IMG/VR virus record: IMGVR_UViG_3300010354_000441 | Span: 1-28,775 of that record | Direction: 5' to 3' (one strand) | Length of the DNA: 28,775 nucleotides | From: a virus | Shown here: positions 9,372 to 17,575 of the stretch, one piece after another | How the letters are laid out: the number at the start of each line of letters is the position of its first letter | How positions within the stretch are numbered: position 1 is the first letter of the stretch | Program-made: the position numbers and the translations under genes | Notes under the pieces: generated by a model | The model's database searches: none | The model's input: only the letters and a program-made list of their open reading frames with translations | Told to the model about the DNA's origin: nothing

Positions 9372-10940
9372 TTACTCACCACCACCATCACCGCCAGCAT
9401 TGCTACTATCCCAAGTATTATCTGTTATTGGTTGTAGGGGCGGAGGCATTACTTCTGTTTGAGCAACAATTTGTATTGTATTACTGTATTCAGGACCAGT
9501 AGGATCGCCATTTGCATCTATTGGTTGATAGGTATAATCAAAAACTGCTTGAGCAGCTGTAATATCTCCGCTGCCGTCACCACGTACTTTTACAACCCTT
9601 AAACCTTCTGGAAAATGCAGCCCTATTTTTAATTTATCAGATACTTGATCTAATATTATTGTATGTTCATTTAATAACACACTAGCATTAGTTTCGCCAT
9701 CAGCTTCTTCACTGCCGGCTTTTATATTTTGTAGTAAGACTGGATTACCAGTAACATACTGTTTTGTATCTGATTTATATATTTGATCAGTTTTGGAAAA
9801 GTTATCACCAGCACTGCCCGTATAAGTTTGTATGCTAGTAGTGCTATCAAAGCCTGTAAAATCATTTATAGATTTAGTGCCTATTTGAATATCTTCTACC
9901 AACAGGGGTCCAAAGCCCCAAGCAACTAAGCTATTTAGTCTGCTCTTGTTGGCATCTTCAAATTCTACTATTTGTTGTGCACCTAGTGGCGGAGTATATC
10001 TAATTTTTCCTAGTACTACTGGTATGGGGGCATAAGGCGTTGCCTGATTACTGCCGCCATTAAATAAATTAGCTGAAACTGGTTGGCCTGGATCGCTTGT
10101 TTTGGGTGTAACTACGGGGGCTATAGCATTAATTAGTGCCATGCCTGCTATATTTACAAGCATTGTTCCAGCTGCCGCATATCCTGCAGTAGCAGTAGTA
10201 ACAGTAACTCCTGTTACAGCACTTTGAATTTGTGCACCAACCGTGGGTCCCAAGTACAACGCGGACACAACAACTAGTGCAAGTAGTAAAAAGTTTCGAC
10301 TACTGCTACCTTTTACTAGACTGCGAAACTCTATTTTATCACCAGAATTAATTTTTCTAAGTGCAAAGTCTTTTTCTGGTATAAGGTCGCCATTAATAAA
10401 TACTAAACACTCTGTGTTAGTTTCGGTATAAATTGCGTACTTAGTTTTGATCTTATCAACTATTTCTTGAACAGTAGTAGTTTCAAGTATTTGTTCGCTA
10501 AATTGCTCACGTTTTAGTGGATGGGATAAACCTGTTAGTAGTGCATCGAACGATTCTTTGTACCTAAAAAATCCAGCAATTCTGCGGTTCCACTCCGCAC
10601 TATTTAATTTTTGAATAACTACTTGATCTACGCCTTCCATAGCGTGTATAAAGTAGTTAGCACCAACATATAAACCTAGGTGGCTTTCGTGACCAAGTAC
10701 TTTAAACAGTATAACATCACCGGGCTCTGGAGATTCTACCCGGTACCAGTTTTCTTTTTGCTGAGCTATAGTCTCCTGAATACCTAGGGTTACACCAGAT
10801 TCGTAGTATTCGCTAAAACTTGGCAGTTGAGTACCATACTGCTCGTTATAGATTAGACGAACTAATCCCCAGCAATCCACCCCGGTGCTGTCTCTGCCCT
10901 TATCTTTATAGGGTATGCCTACATATTTATTGTACCACAT
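9372..10940 (-). CDS. NlpC/P60 peptidase (K) + gpI-like + J N-terminal domain fusion
   Basis: This 522-residue protein joins three lambda tail-tip functions. Residues 1-130 are an NlpC/P60 cysteine peptidase like gpK: Cys23 in VDCWGLVRLIYN, His87 in HESHLGLYVG and a third polar position near His99, so the enzyme looks intact. Residues about 145-210 resemble the beta-grasp, ubiquitin-like part of gpI (TTVQEIVDKIKTKY ... FINGDLIPEKDF ... INSGDKIEF), followed by two hydrophobic segments (217-235, 253-276). Residues about 285-522 match the start of J proteins (ATPYAPIPVVLGKIRYTPP ... LVAWGFGPLLVEDIQIG) and end in a glycine-rich tail. In lambda K, I and J are separate genes. Its start overlaps the upstream stop by one base (TAATG); the J body follows after 31 bases. 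The peptidase probably helps the tip pass the cell wall or mature. Confidence 0.85.
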   Translation of the reverse strand: MWYNKYVGIPYKDKGRDSTGVDCWGLVRLIYNEQYGTQLPSFSEYYESGVTLGIQETIAQQKENWYRVESPEPGDVILFKVLGHESHLGLYVGANYFIHAMEGVDQVVIQKLNSAEWNRRIAGFFRYKESFDALLTGLSHPLKREQFSEQILETTTVQEIVDKIKTKYAIYTETNTECLVFINGDLIPEKDFALRKINSGDKIEFRSLVKGSSSRNFLLLALVVVSALYLGPTVGAQIQSAVTGVTVTTATAGYAAAGTMLVNIAGMALINAIAPVVTPKTSDPGQPVSANLFNGGSNQATPYAPIPVVLGKIRYTPPLGAQQIVEFEDANKSRLNSLVAWGFGPLLVEDIQIGTKSINDFTGFDSTTSIQTYTGSAGDNFSKTDQIYKSDTKQYVTGNPVLLQNIKAGSEEADGETNASVLLNEHTIILDQVSDKLKIGLHFPEGLRVVKVRGDGSGDITAAQAVFDYTYQPIDANGDPTGPEYSNTIQIVAQTEVMPPPLQPITDNTWDSSNAGGDGGGE

Positions 10941-11497
10941 TAGAATATTCCTGGAAAATATGCCGGTATAAATCTATATGCTGGAAACGGTTCAGTTGCA
11001 TAATCTATCATTTGTAAATCGGCAGTTACTTGTTGAGCGTTATAAGTAAAGTTAGTAATATAAAATCCTGTAAATGTAACTTCAGGAGTAACTGCCATAT
11101 TTGTTGTGTTATTATCCAATAGTGATCGTAAAACTAATTCTATTGTTACTTTAACAGGTCCAGTAATAGATCTAATAGTTTCTGTTAGCAAATAGGTCAC
11201 ATCAAATATAGTAAGAGTTGCTTTAGGAGCGCTGCTGTTATCATCATTAGGTAGAGTTATTTGTACGGGTAAAAACATATAGTCTTGACCCTTGTAAGTA
11301 ACTCCGTAGACTAGTGTGTTATCAACTCCATACAAGTCTGGATTATTATTTGTTAATCGTTTTGTGTAATTATCTGCTATATAGATAGGACTTTGTGCTG
11401 GGCTTTCTTGTGGTTCAAAAGTAAATAAAGCTATTAGTGAATCATCGCTTTCTACTGAAAAGAATGATCGTAAAGCTGCAGCAGAAATAGATCTCAT
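10940..11497 (-). CDS. DUF1833-family minor tail protein (lambda L position)
   Basis: The 185-residue protein has the layout of the DUF1833 tail family: an N-terminal SAAALRSFFSVESDD helix, a central beta region (YMFLPVQITLPNDD, TLTIFDVTYLLTETIRSI) and the ending EPFPAYRFIPAYFPGIF, which is nearly diagnostic. It sits where lambda has the minor tail protein L, between the M-like gene and the K/I/J gene, and probably forms part of the distal tail or tip complex. Lambda L binds an iron-sulphur cluster, but this protein has no cysteines, so it cannot do that. It overlaps the preceding gene by 4 bases and the next by 1, implying tight translational coupling. Confidence 0.8.
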   Translation of the reverse strand: MRSISAAALRSFFSVESDDSLIALFTFEPQESPAQSPIYIADNYTKRLTNNNPDLYGVDNTLVYGVTYKGQDYMFLPVQITLPNDDNSSAPKATLTIFDVTYLLTETIRSITGPVKVTIELVLRSLLDNNTTNMAVTPEVTFTGFYITNFTYNAQQVTADLQMIDYATEPFPAYRFIPAYFPGIF

Positions 11498-11871
11498 GGT
11501 AAAATCTCTAGTTGTAAGCCTATTTTATAATAGTCGGGGGCCACATACTGTAGGGTAAATAGCTGACCATCTTGCTGCGGCACTACACGTACTTCGCGCA
11601 TAACATATGTAGTGCCGCTGCTCAATCTGGGATGTGGGTAGCTAAAACGTAACACACCTTTTATTGTGGTTAGCAAAAATGTTTCTAGTGTATCTACTTG
11701 TGTTTTTGACAGTGTGTACTGAACATTTAGGGTTTGTGGCCTATTACTTCTGTATCGAACTTTTGCTGGTCCCGAATCCATAGGTGTTCGTATTACATTA
11801 ACACCTAGGGTTTCGGAATAGTTTCGTTCTGGATACTGTGGTAAAGATGGGGGCCATACTGGTACGGGCAT
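11494..11871 (-). CDS. Minor tail protein, gpM-like
   Basis: The 125-residue protein follows the family found just after the tape measure in lambda-type tails: an N-terminal PVWPPSLPQYP and YSETLGVNVIRTPMDSGPAKVR, a central VQYTLSKTQVDTLETF and a C-terminal FSYPHPRL ... QLEILP. It lies in the lambda M position, between the tape measure and the L/K/I/J tip genes, and is likely a structural distal-tail component. It starts one base after the tape-measure stop and overlaps the following gene by 4 bases. No catalytic motif is visible. Confidence 0.75.
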   Translation of the reverse strand: MPVPVWPPSLPQYPERNYSETLGVNVIRTPMDSGPAKVRYRSNRPQTLNVQYTLSKTQVDTLETFLLTTIKGVLRFSYPHPRLSSGTTYVMREVRVVPQQDGQLFTLQYVAPDYYKIGLQLEILP

Positions 11872-11872
11872 A

Positions 11873-14800
11873 TTATCTCCTTACCATACTTGGTTTAATA
11901 TTATAATTTGATCGCATAGTTTCTCGTACAGCACTGCCTGGTCTAGACATTTCACCTGCTACCATTTCGCCAATAGTAACCTCTATACGACGACGTCCAC
12001 GACTGTCTGTAACTTCTTCAGCGGTTGCTTGAGCTGTCGTATTGTTATTTATTACCACACTTACGTTTTGTTGTGGGCTTTCTGCACGAACTCCAAGGTT
12101 GCCGTTGCTATCGCGCTTTAGGGGCATAATGGCTTCGGGTCCTGCTTCACCCATTAGTCCAGTACCTTTGGCGAATTTAAATAAGGTTGGTTGTGCAACT
12201 ATTGAATTAGTAAACATGCCGCCTTTGGCAAATTTTTCAACACCATAATCAAAAGCAGCACCTTTAGCTTTAGCAAGAGGCGCATTATAAAGCCCTTCAA
12301 ATCCCGTTACTCCTGCTTGGCCAGGAGCTCCAGATAGTCCTGGACCCATCATTGGAAAAAGACTCATTAAGAAAGGTCTAGCAGCGGCCCACATTTGAAG
12401 AGTTTGTAGGCGTAGCTCATAGCGAGCAATATCACTAATTAAACTATCAAATAATTGACGACTAGAAAATTTACCTGTTTGCATCCAGTTGTATATTGAA
12501 TCAGCAAGATTTGAAAATAAACTTTCAAAAGCTTGTTCGTACGCTTTTTGTCTGTCACTTATTAAAACATCTAGGCTTAATCCTTGACGTTTTAAATCGT
12601 TAGTTTTTTGTATAAGCGCAATTTCGCGACCTGCTGCAGTTTCTGCATCTGCTCTGGTTTGAGCCCAAATTTGTAGCTGATCTTCGGTAACAGTAGCACC
12701 ACTTAATAATGCTTTTTCAATTTCAGCAGTAAGTTTAGCTTGTTTTTCTGCAACAGTATCTAGTACACGAGCACGTTCACCTTCTTGTTCTATATCTAGT
12801 TTGCGTAAATCTAGTACTAATTTTGTTTGTTTATACTGATCTTCTGTAAGATTATTTCTGCTGCGTTGAAACTCTAGTAACTGTAGTTGTTCTTCAACTG
12901 CTAATTCTTGTAGTCTTTGTCCAAACTGGCGTTCGTCTGCTGCACGTACACGAGTTTGTTGGTCTCTTTTTGCTCTAAGATCAATTACTTCTTGTTCTCT
13001 ACGAATTTCAGCAATTTTTGTTTCTTGAGCTTGTTTAGCGATTAAAAGATTTAATTCTTCTTGTCTAAATTTTACACTTGTTCTAAGACCTTGTACGGCT
13101 GCTGAATCTTCCTCATAACCAAGTCTAGTTAGCTCAGCCTCTCTACCTTTTAAATTAGCAATATCATTCTCTAAACTTCTACGAGCTTCTGCTTGTGTTA
13201 GTAGCTGTACTCTTTGATCTGCGGTTTGTTTTTCAAGTAGTTGCGCTTCTGATACTATATCTAAGTTAGATAGTAGTAGGGAGTTTAGTTCTTGAACATT
13301 TCTGTTTGAATCAAGCTCTCGCTTATACCCAAGTTCTCTTAGTTGATTGCGTTCTTTTTCTAGTGCAAATCCTCGCTCATAAACGGCTAAGTTTCTGCTA
13401 TCCTCAGTTTGTTGTCTTTTTTCGCGTTCGGCTATTGTTCTTTGTGCTCTTTGAATAGCAAATGCTTGTGCGCTTCCGGATAATTTACTTATTTCTTCTG
13501 AACCCATTTCACGACGAGTTCTTAGTGCATCTAGTACAAGTTGCAGTTCTGCCTGTTGTTGTGGGGCATTTTCTAGTTGTTCTCTTTGTAGTATACTTAA
13601 AGTTTCAGGAGCTTTAGCACGTAATTCTGCCGTTTCTCTGGCAAGAGTGTTTTGCTGCACTACTATACTATTATCTAATAATGTATCTGCTAAGTTTGCT
13701 GTTTCTTCTATTAGGCGTTGCTGTAAATCTAATTCTCTATTTTTTATATCAAAATTTATTTCAGCACTTCCTGGACCAGTAACTGCAGAAGTAATAGTTC
13801 GCAATACTTGTATACGACCTTGCTCTATAGCTTGATCTATACTAGATCTTAAAATATTAAGTCCTCGTACAATATTTTGTCTAAATTTTTCGGCAAACTC
13901 TTTTATAGCATCTTGAACAGCTTGAGCACTATACTCTGTTACTTTATCAAGACTAGCTTCTTGTTCCTTAATATTTCTTATTTCAGCTAAAAGTTTATTA
14001 GCTCTACTAAGTTGCTGGTTAACCATAAACCCCTGTAGGTTAGGGTCTACAGTTTGTATTCCTTCTTGGCCTTCTCTTAGCGGGATTTTCATTTGCGCTG
14101 ATTGTTGCATGACTTCAGCTAATCTTGCTTCTAGGGGCTCTCGTTGTCTTATTAGTTTTGCTCTTTCTCTCTCAACTACAAGCATTTGTTCACCTGCTTT
14201 AATAGCCTGTGCAGCTTGTTTAGATATTCCTTGGCCAGGTAAAAGTGAAAAAGCTGCTGCAGCTTTTTCTAGTTCTTTAAATCCTGCTACAACGGTATTC
14301 ATATCTTCGAAACTTTTTAATGCACTTACGGATGCACTTATTAAAGCGTTTGCAAATTTAGTTATAGGAGTTGTTTGTACAAAACTATTTTGTAATTCTT
14401 GACTAGCTGTAGTAAGTTCTTTAATACTTTCTTTTGTTTGCTGAGCTGCGGCACCTAAATTTCTAGTTAGCCGAACACCGGGCTCAAGAGCTGCTTGACC
14501 AGCTTTTGCAGCACCACTAACATCCTTGCTAGATTCTATGGCGCGTTGAATGCTTTCTTTAGAAACTTCTTGTATATTTAGAACATCTTTTAACTTATTA
14601 ATAGCCGTAGTTTTTATTGCACCTTCTGGAATTGCATCAATTTGTGCAATCCAATTTTGAGCAACTTGATTAGCAAAATCCTGACTTACACTTTGACCAA
14701 ATAAACCAAGTATACTTTGTTTTACTTTGTCCCAAGTACCTTGATTAGCTAGTATGTCTGTAAATTTTGTAGTTAAAGCATCTATTCTGTCAGATAGTTC

Positions 14801-16636
14801 GCCAATAGCAGTTCCAGTTGCAGCTAAAGATTCTGTAGAAATGGTTTGATTGTAAAGTTTAAGAGTATTTATAGAATTTCTTACTGTAGATTCATTTAGT
14901 TCTACTTCTTGGGTAAACTCTTGCATTTGTTTGCCAGTTTTACTCAACCAACTGTCTATAAGTGCAAAAGCAGCTGCAGCGACTGCGGCGACTTGACCCC
15001 AAACCCCAAATGCTCTTAAAAATATTCCTGCCTGTGTGGTTAGTGCTGCAAATGTTCCACCAACTCGTGAACGAAATCTGTCCCAGCCACTTAGTGTTTG
15101 ACTACTGCTAACTTCTCGATTTAGCTCTGATAGGCCATAGCGTAGACCGCCTGCTTCAACATTTTCACCTATTCTAGATAAAATACCTAGCCTTTCTGCG
15201 CGGGAACTAGCTCTTTGAGATATACGCTGACGAGCACGTTCGCCAATAGGTATGCCTTCACGATCAATTTCTTCTTCGACTTTTTGCTGTGCTTGATTAA
15301 GATTTCTTCTAGCAGCTAAAATACCCAGCAGTTCTGTTTTTACATCGCGTAGAGCAAGCGCTTGTAGTTTGGTTTGATCAGTACCTATCTTATCTAGTCT
15401 GTTTATTTCACGTTGAATACTGGGTAATTCTTTTCTAATTGTAGCAGTATCAACAGCACCAATATCTTGAGCCCCTCTAAGAAATGCATAGGTTTTAGTA
15501 CCGCGTTTTTCAAAAAAGGTTTTATCAATATCTGCCATAGTTTTACGACTATTGGCATATGCTTGTTCTGCTTGAGTAAGTTGTTGTTTAAATCCTGGTA
15601 CATTAAATTTTGCTTCTACTTTAGCAGCACCGATTTCCCCAAATGCTTGAGTAATCATTTGTGCGCGACGCTTGGCATCATCAGCACTAGCAGCTAGCTC
15701 TGATCTCCAAGATACTAGTGCGGGAATTGCCATTTTTGTTAGTTTGCCAGCAATTAAGGCAAGTGCACCTGCTAGTAGTAAACTATTATTTGCAAATACA
15801 CTAGTAATTGGTATAAGTACTTTATTTATTAGTTCTAGTGCAGATTGAGTTAAGTTTTTAATAGAAGCTTCAAGCTGATTATACGGATTAACAGGTATAT
15901 TAATTTGACCAAACTTTTGTGCACCTTCTTCAAGAACTGCATTTGCAAAAGCTTGACGACGTTCAAAGTCTGTTAGTGTGCTCGCAGTCTTACCAATCTT
16001 TCTAGCATACTCTTCTGTGGCCGGACCGATTTTTGTAAAAATACCAAGTTCGTCTAGTAATTCAGGCTCTAGTTTTGTTATACCGCGAGTTAGACGATTT
16101 ACAGCATCACTTAAGTCTATACCAAGAGCTTGAGATGCTTTTTTGGCAACATCACCTAGTTTTAAAAATTGAGCTCCCGATAAGCCGGCACTAGTAGCTT
16201 TAGCAGCACTTTGTGCAGCATCGCGAAAACTAATAGCATTATCGGTAGCGGCCGCAAATTGTTTGGCTAGTGTGCCTAGCGCAATACCACTACTTGCACC
16301 CAGCTGATCTAAGCCGCGAACAATATTAGTAGTATCTGCGGCCTGTTTAAGAGCATTAAACGCGCTAACGGCTGCAAAAGTATTGGCAGCAACTGTAGCG
16401 TATATGCGAACTAATCCACCAAGACCTTGTGCTTGATTTGCAAAGTCTCGGGCAGTTGCTCCAGTTGCACCCATGGCCCCTCGAGCACGACCATACTCAA
16501 TATTTTGAGCAGCAGCAGTAGTTACTTTGGCCCTATCAGCCTTATCAAGCTCACGGTTTAAATCTTGAGCTTGTCGTGTTTGCTGTCGTATATTTGAGTT
16601 TAGTCTTAATTCAAAATTGATTGTATTACCAGCCAT
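11873..16636 (-). CDS. Tail tape measure protein
   Basis: The 1587-residue protein is mainly long charged helix, rich in Q, E, A, R and L, with hydrophobic patches near residues 80-105, 275-305 and 535-565, as expected for a protein that fills the tail tube and enters the host membrane. Near the C-terminus, FAKGTGLMGEAGPEAIMPLK matches the signature of lambda gpH-type tape measures. By the usual rule of about 0.15 nm per residue the tail would be near 240 nm. Start: an ATG exists upstream at 16681, but the promoter -10 box (16677-16672) lies inside that extension. ATG 16636 has TTGGAG 5 bases upstream and gives the more normal MAGNTINFELRLN, so I chose it. It is the first gene after that promoter. 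Confidence 0.95.
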   Translation of the reverse strand: MAGNTINFELRLNSNIRQQTRQAQDLNRELDKADRAKVTTAAAQNIEYGRARGAMGATGATARDFANQAQGLGGLVRIYATVAANTFAAVSAFNALKQAADTTNIVRGLDQLGASSGIALGTLAKQFAAATDNAISFRDAAQSAAKATSAGLSGAQFLKLGDVAKKASQALGIDLSDAVNRLTRGITKLEPELLDELGIFTKIGPATEEYARKIGKTASTLTDFERRQAFANAVLEEGAQKFGQINIPVNPYNQLEASIKNLTQSALELINKVLIPITSVFANNSLLLAGALALIAGKLTKMAIPALVSWRSELAASADDAKRRAQMITQAFGEIGAAKVEAKFNVPGFKQQLTQAEQAYANSRKTMADIDKTFFEKRGTKTYAFLRGAQDIGAVDTATIRKELPSIQREINRLDKIGTDQTKLQALALRDVKTELLGILAARRNLNQAQQKVEEEIDREGIPIGERARQRISQRASSRAERLGILSRIGENVEAGGLRYGLSELNREVSSSQTLSGWDRFRSRVGGTFAALTTQAGIFLRAFGVWGQVAAVAAAAFALIDSWLSKTGKQMQEFTQEVELNESTVRNSINTLKLYNQTISTESLAATGTAIGELSDRIDALTTKFTDILANQGTWDKVKQSILGLFGQSVSQDFANQVAQNWIAQIDAIPEGAIKTTAINKLKDVLNIQEVSKESIQRAIESSKDVSGAAKAGQAALEPGVRLTRNLGAAAQQTKESIKELTTASQELQNSFVQTTPITKFANALISASVSALKSFEDMNTVVAGFKELEKAAAAFSLLPGQGISKQAAQAIKAGEQMLVVERERAKLIRQREPLEARLAEVMQQSAQMKIPLREGQEGIQTVDPNLQGFMVNQQLSRANKLLAEIRNIKEQEASLDKVTEYSAQAVQDAIKEFAEKFRQNIVRGLNILRSSIDQAIEQGRIQVLRTITSAVTGPGSAEINFDIKNRELDLQQRLIEETANLADTLLDNSIVVQQNTLARETAELRAKAPETLSILQREQLENAPQQQAELQLVLDALRTRREMGSEEISKLSGSAQAFAIQRAQRTIAEREKRQQTEDSRNLAVYERGFALEKERNQLRELGYKRELDSNRNVQELNSLLLSNLDIVSEAQLLEKQTADQRVQLLTQAEARRSLENDIANLKGREAELTRLGYEEDSAAVQGLRTSVKFRQEELNLLIAKQAQETKIAEIRREQEVIDLRAKRDQQTRVRAADERQFGQRLQELAVEEQLQLLEFQRSRNNLTEDQYKQTKLVLDLRKLDIEQEGERARVLDTVAEKQAKLTAEIEKALLSGATVTEDQLQIWAQTRADAETAAGREIALIQKTNDLKRQGLSLDVLISDRQKAYEQAFESLFSNLADSIYNWMQTGKFSSRQLFDSLISDIARYELRLQTLQMWAAARPFLMSLFPMMGPGLSGAPGQAGVTGFEGLYNAPLAKAKGAAFDYGVEKFAKGGMFTNSIVAQPTLFKFAKGTGLMGEAGPEAIMPLKRDSNGNLGVRAESPQQNVSVVINNNTTAQATAEEVTDSRGRRRIEVTIGEMVAGEMSRPGSAVRETMRSNYNIKPSMVRR

Positions 16637-16671
16637 GGTTTCTCCAAGACTTATTTTAATCGTGTACACCA

Positions 16672-16700
16672 ATTGTAACACAAAGGCATAGTTTTGTCAA
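16672..16700 (-). promoter_or_regulatory. Sigma-70 promoter for tape measure unit
   Basis: On the minus strand TTGACA (16700-16695) and TACAAT (16677-16672) are separated by 17 bases, the same boxes and spacing as the promoter at 1934. Transcription would begin near 16665, about 30 bases before ATG 16636. It lies just downstream of the terminator at 16718-16752. Confidence 0.8.
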
Positions 16701-16717
16701 TACAAAAATTTTTATAG

Positions 16718-16752
16718 ATAAAAAAACCTGCTAAGATTTACTTAGCAGGTTT
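16718..16752 (-). terminator. Intrinsic terminator after tail chaperone genes
   Basis: The minus-strand RNA has a perfect 12-bp stem AAACCTGCTAAG/CTTAGCAGGTTT with a 5-base loop, continuing into a run of seven T in all. The GT stop codon (16740-16738) lies in the loop. It separates the chaperone unit from the tape measure unit. Confidence 0.9.
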
Positions 16753-17121
16753 ATTGTTTTGTTGCTTATTAGCTTCTGTTTGACGTATTCTGTCAATAGT
16801 TTTAACTAGAGAAATAATTACTGGTCTATCTTCTGGTTCTACTTGCGATACATCAAGCATTTCTGTAATACCTATTAGGCTTTTTCCTAAGTATATTCCG
16901 TTAAAGGTATCCCACTCGTCGCGTAAGAGCCCATAAACATGAAAAGCTTGCTGTACTTCTGCACAAAAATCCTCAAACTCTACAGGAATATTTTCCTCTA
17001 GTGGCTCGTCGCCCATCAGTTCACACAGCTCAAAGTACCCATCACGAGTCATTCCTACTTGTAAGTTTTGAAGATAGTTTTGTATATCTTTTTCAGCAGT
17101 AGTTATTTGCTCTTTGAAAAG
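16738..17121 (-). CDS. Tail assembly chaperone GT extension (made by -1 frameshift)
   Basis: In lambda-type phages the T segment is made only as a G-T fusion by programmed -1 frameshifting; it recruits the tail tube and tape measure and is absent from the virion. Here the T frame is open upstream of its first ATG (17052) past the slippery site at 17127-17121, and it lies in the -1 frame relative to G. Slippage gives a junction reading LGN then LFKEQITTAEKD and a fusion of about 258 residues. The T body has YFELCELMGDEP and FCAEVQQAFHVY, the pattern of such T domains. Starting separately at 17052 is unlikely: GGA sits directly against the ATG with no usable spacing. The stop lies within the terminator hairpin. 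Confidence 0.85.
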   Translation of the reverse strand, partial: LFKEQITTAEKDIQNYLQNLQVGMTRDGYFELCELMGDEPLEENIPVEFEDFCAEVQQAFHVYGLLRDEWDTFNGIYLGKSLIGITEMLDVSQVEPEDRPVIISLVKTIDRIRQTEANKQQNNKPAK

Positions 17122-17513
17122 TTTCCCAAGTCGTTTACTTGCTCAGTAATGTAGGCATCAAAATTACTAGAGTTTTTCATTAAGAAAAGAGCATTTTCTT
17201 GGGTATATTCTAAAACATCTTCTGGGTCGTGATCGCCTAGCTCAACAGGAGCAAGTTGTTCTAGATATCGCAATTTAAGTCCGCTCCAACCACGAATTGC
17301 TGTTTGTACATACAAATCCAAGAATAAATCTTCATTAAATTCTTCTTGTGGTTGACGGTTTTTAAAAGTAGTTTTGGTAGACTTTTTTCTAATATTGAGT
17401 AAAGTTTCGCGGCTTAAAAAAGATAGTTGAATTTTAAAATCTGGCATGCCAGGATATTCTACTTCGATTTCTTTTGAGGGCACTAACAGGGATTTAAGGG
17501 AAAGATTAGACAT
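17103..17513 (-). CDS. Tail assembly chaperone G
   Basis: The 136-residue protein lies between the major tail protein and the tape measure, where lambda G and the equivalent chaperones of other siphophages are found. It has FKIQLSFLSRETLLNIRKK, a mid-region DLYVQTAIRGWSGLKLRYL, and ends in FSKSK. This central region, with a W-x-G-L-K motif and an acidic stretch after it, is common in G-type chaperones. It is made in excess over the GT form and coats the tape measure before the tube assembles. Just before its stop lies the heptamer G GGA AAC in the right frame for slippage, leading into the T frame. The identity is firm from context and frameshift together. Confidence 0.9.
   Translation of the reverse strand: MSNLSLKSLLVPSKEIEVEYPGMPDFKIQLSFLSRETLLNIRKKSTKTTFKNRQPQEEFNEDLFLDLYVQTAIRGWSGLKLRYLEQLAPVELGDHDPEDVLEYTQENALFLMKNSSNFDAYITEQVNDLGNFSKSK
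17121..17127 (-). other. Programmed -1 frameshift slippery site G GGA AAC
   Basis: In the G frame the codons read TTG GGA AAC, so the heptamer G GGA AAC is phased as X XXY YYZ. Slipping back one base re-pairs on GGG AAA and enters the open T frame at CTT. It differs by one base from the lambda G/GT site G GGA AAG. Confidence 0.88.
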
Positions 17514-17536
17514 GTGAACCTTATTAAGTTTAGAAA

Positions 17537-17564
17537 CGGGAAAACTAATTGCTTAGTTTTCCCG
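17537..17564 (-). terminator. Hairpin after major tail protein gene (attenuator-like)
   Basis: Perfect 12-bp arms, CGGGAAAACTAA and TTAGTTTTCCCG, with a 4-base loop. On the minus strand the stem is followed by only TTTCT rather than a long T run, so partial termination or 3' end protection is more likely than full termination. Confidence 0.6.
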
Positions 17565-17575
17565 GTAAAAGTTTA

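Noticed and set aside
16637-16681. Upstream ATG for the tape measure gene at 16681
   Set aside because: The promoter -10 box lies inside this extension and the ATG at 16636 has a good ribosome site.
16738-17052. T chaperone as an independent gene from ATG 17052
   Set aside because: GGA abuts the ATG with no usable spacing, and the frame is open upstream to a correctly phased slippery site.
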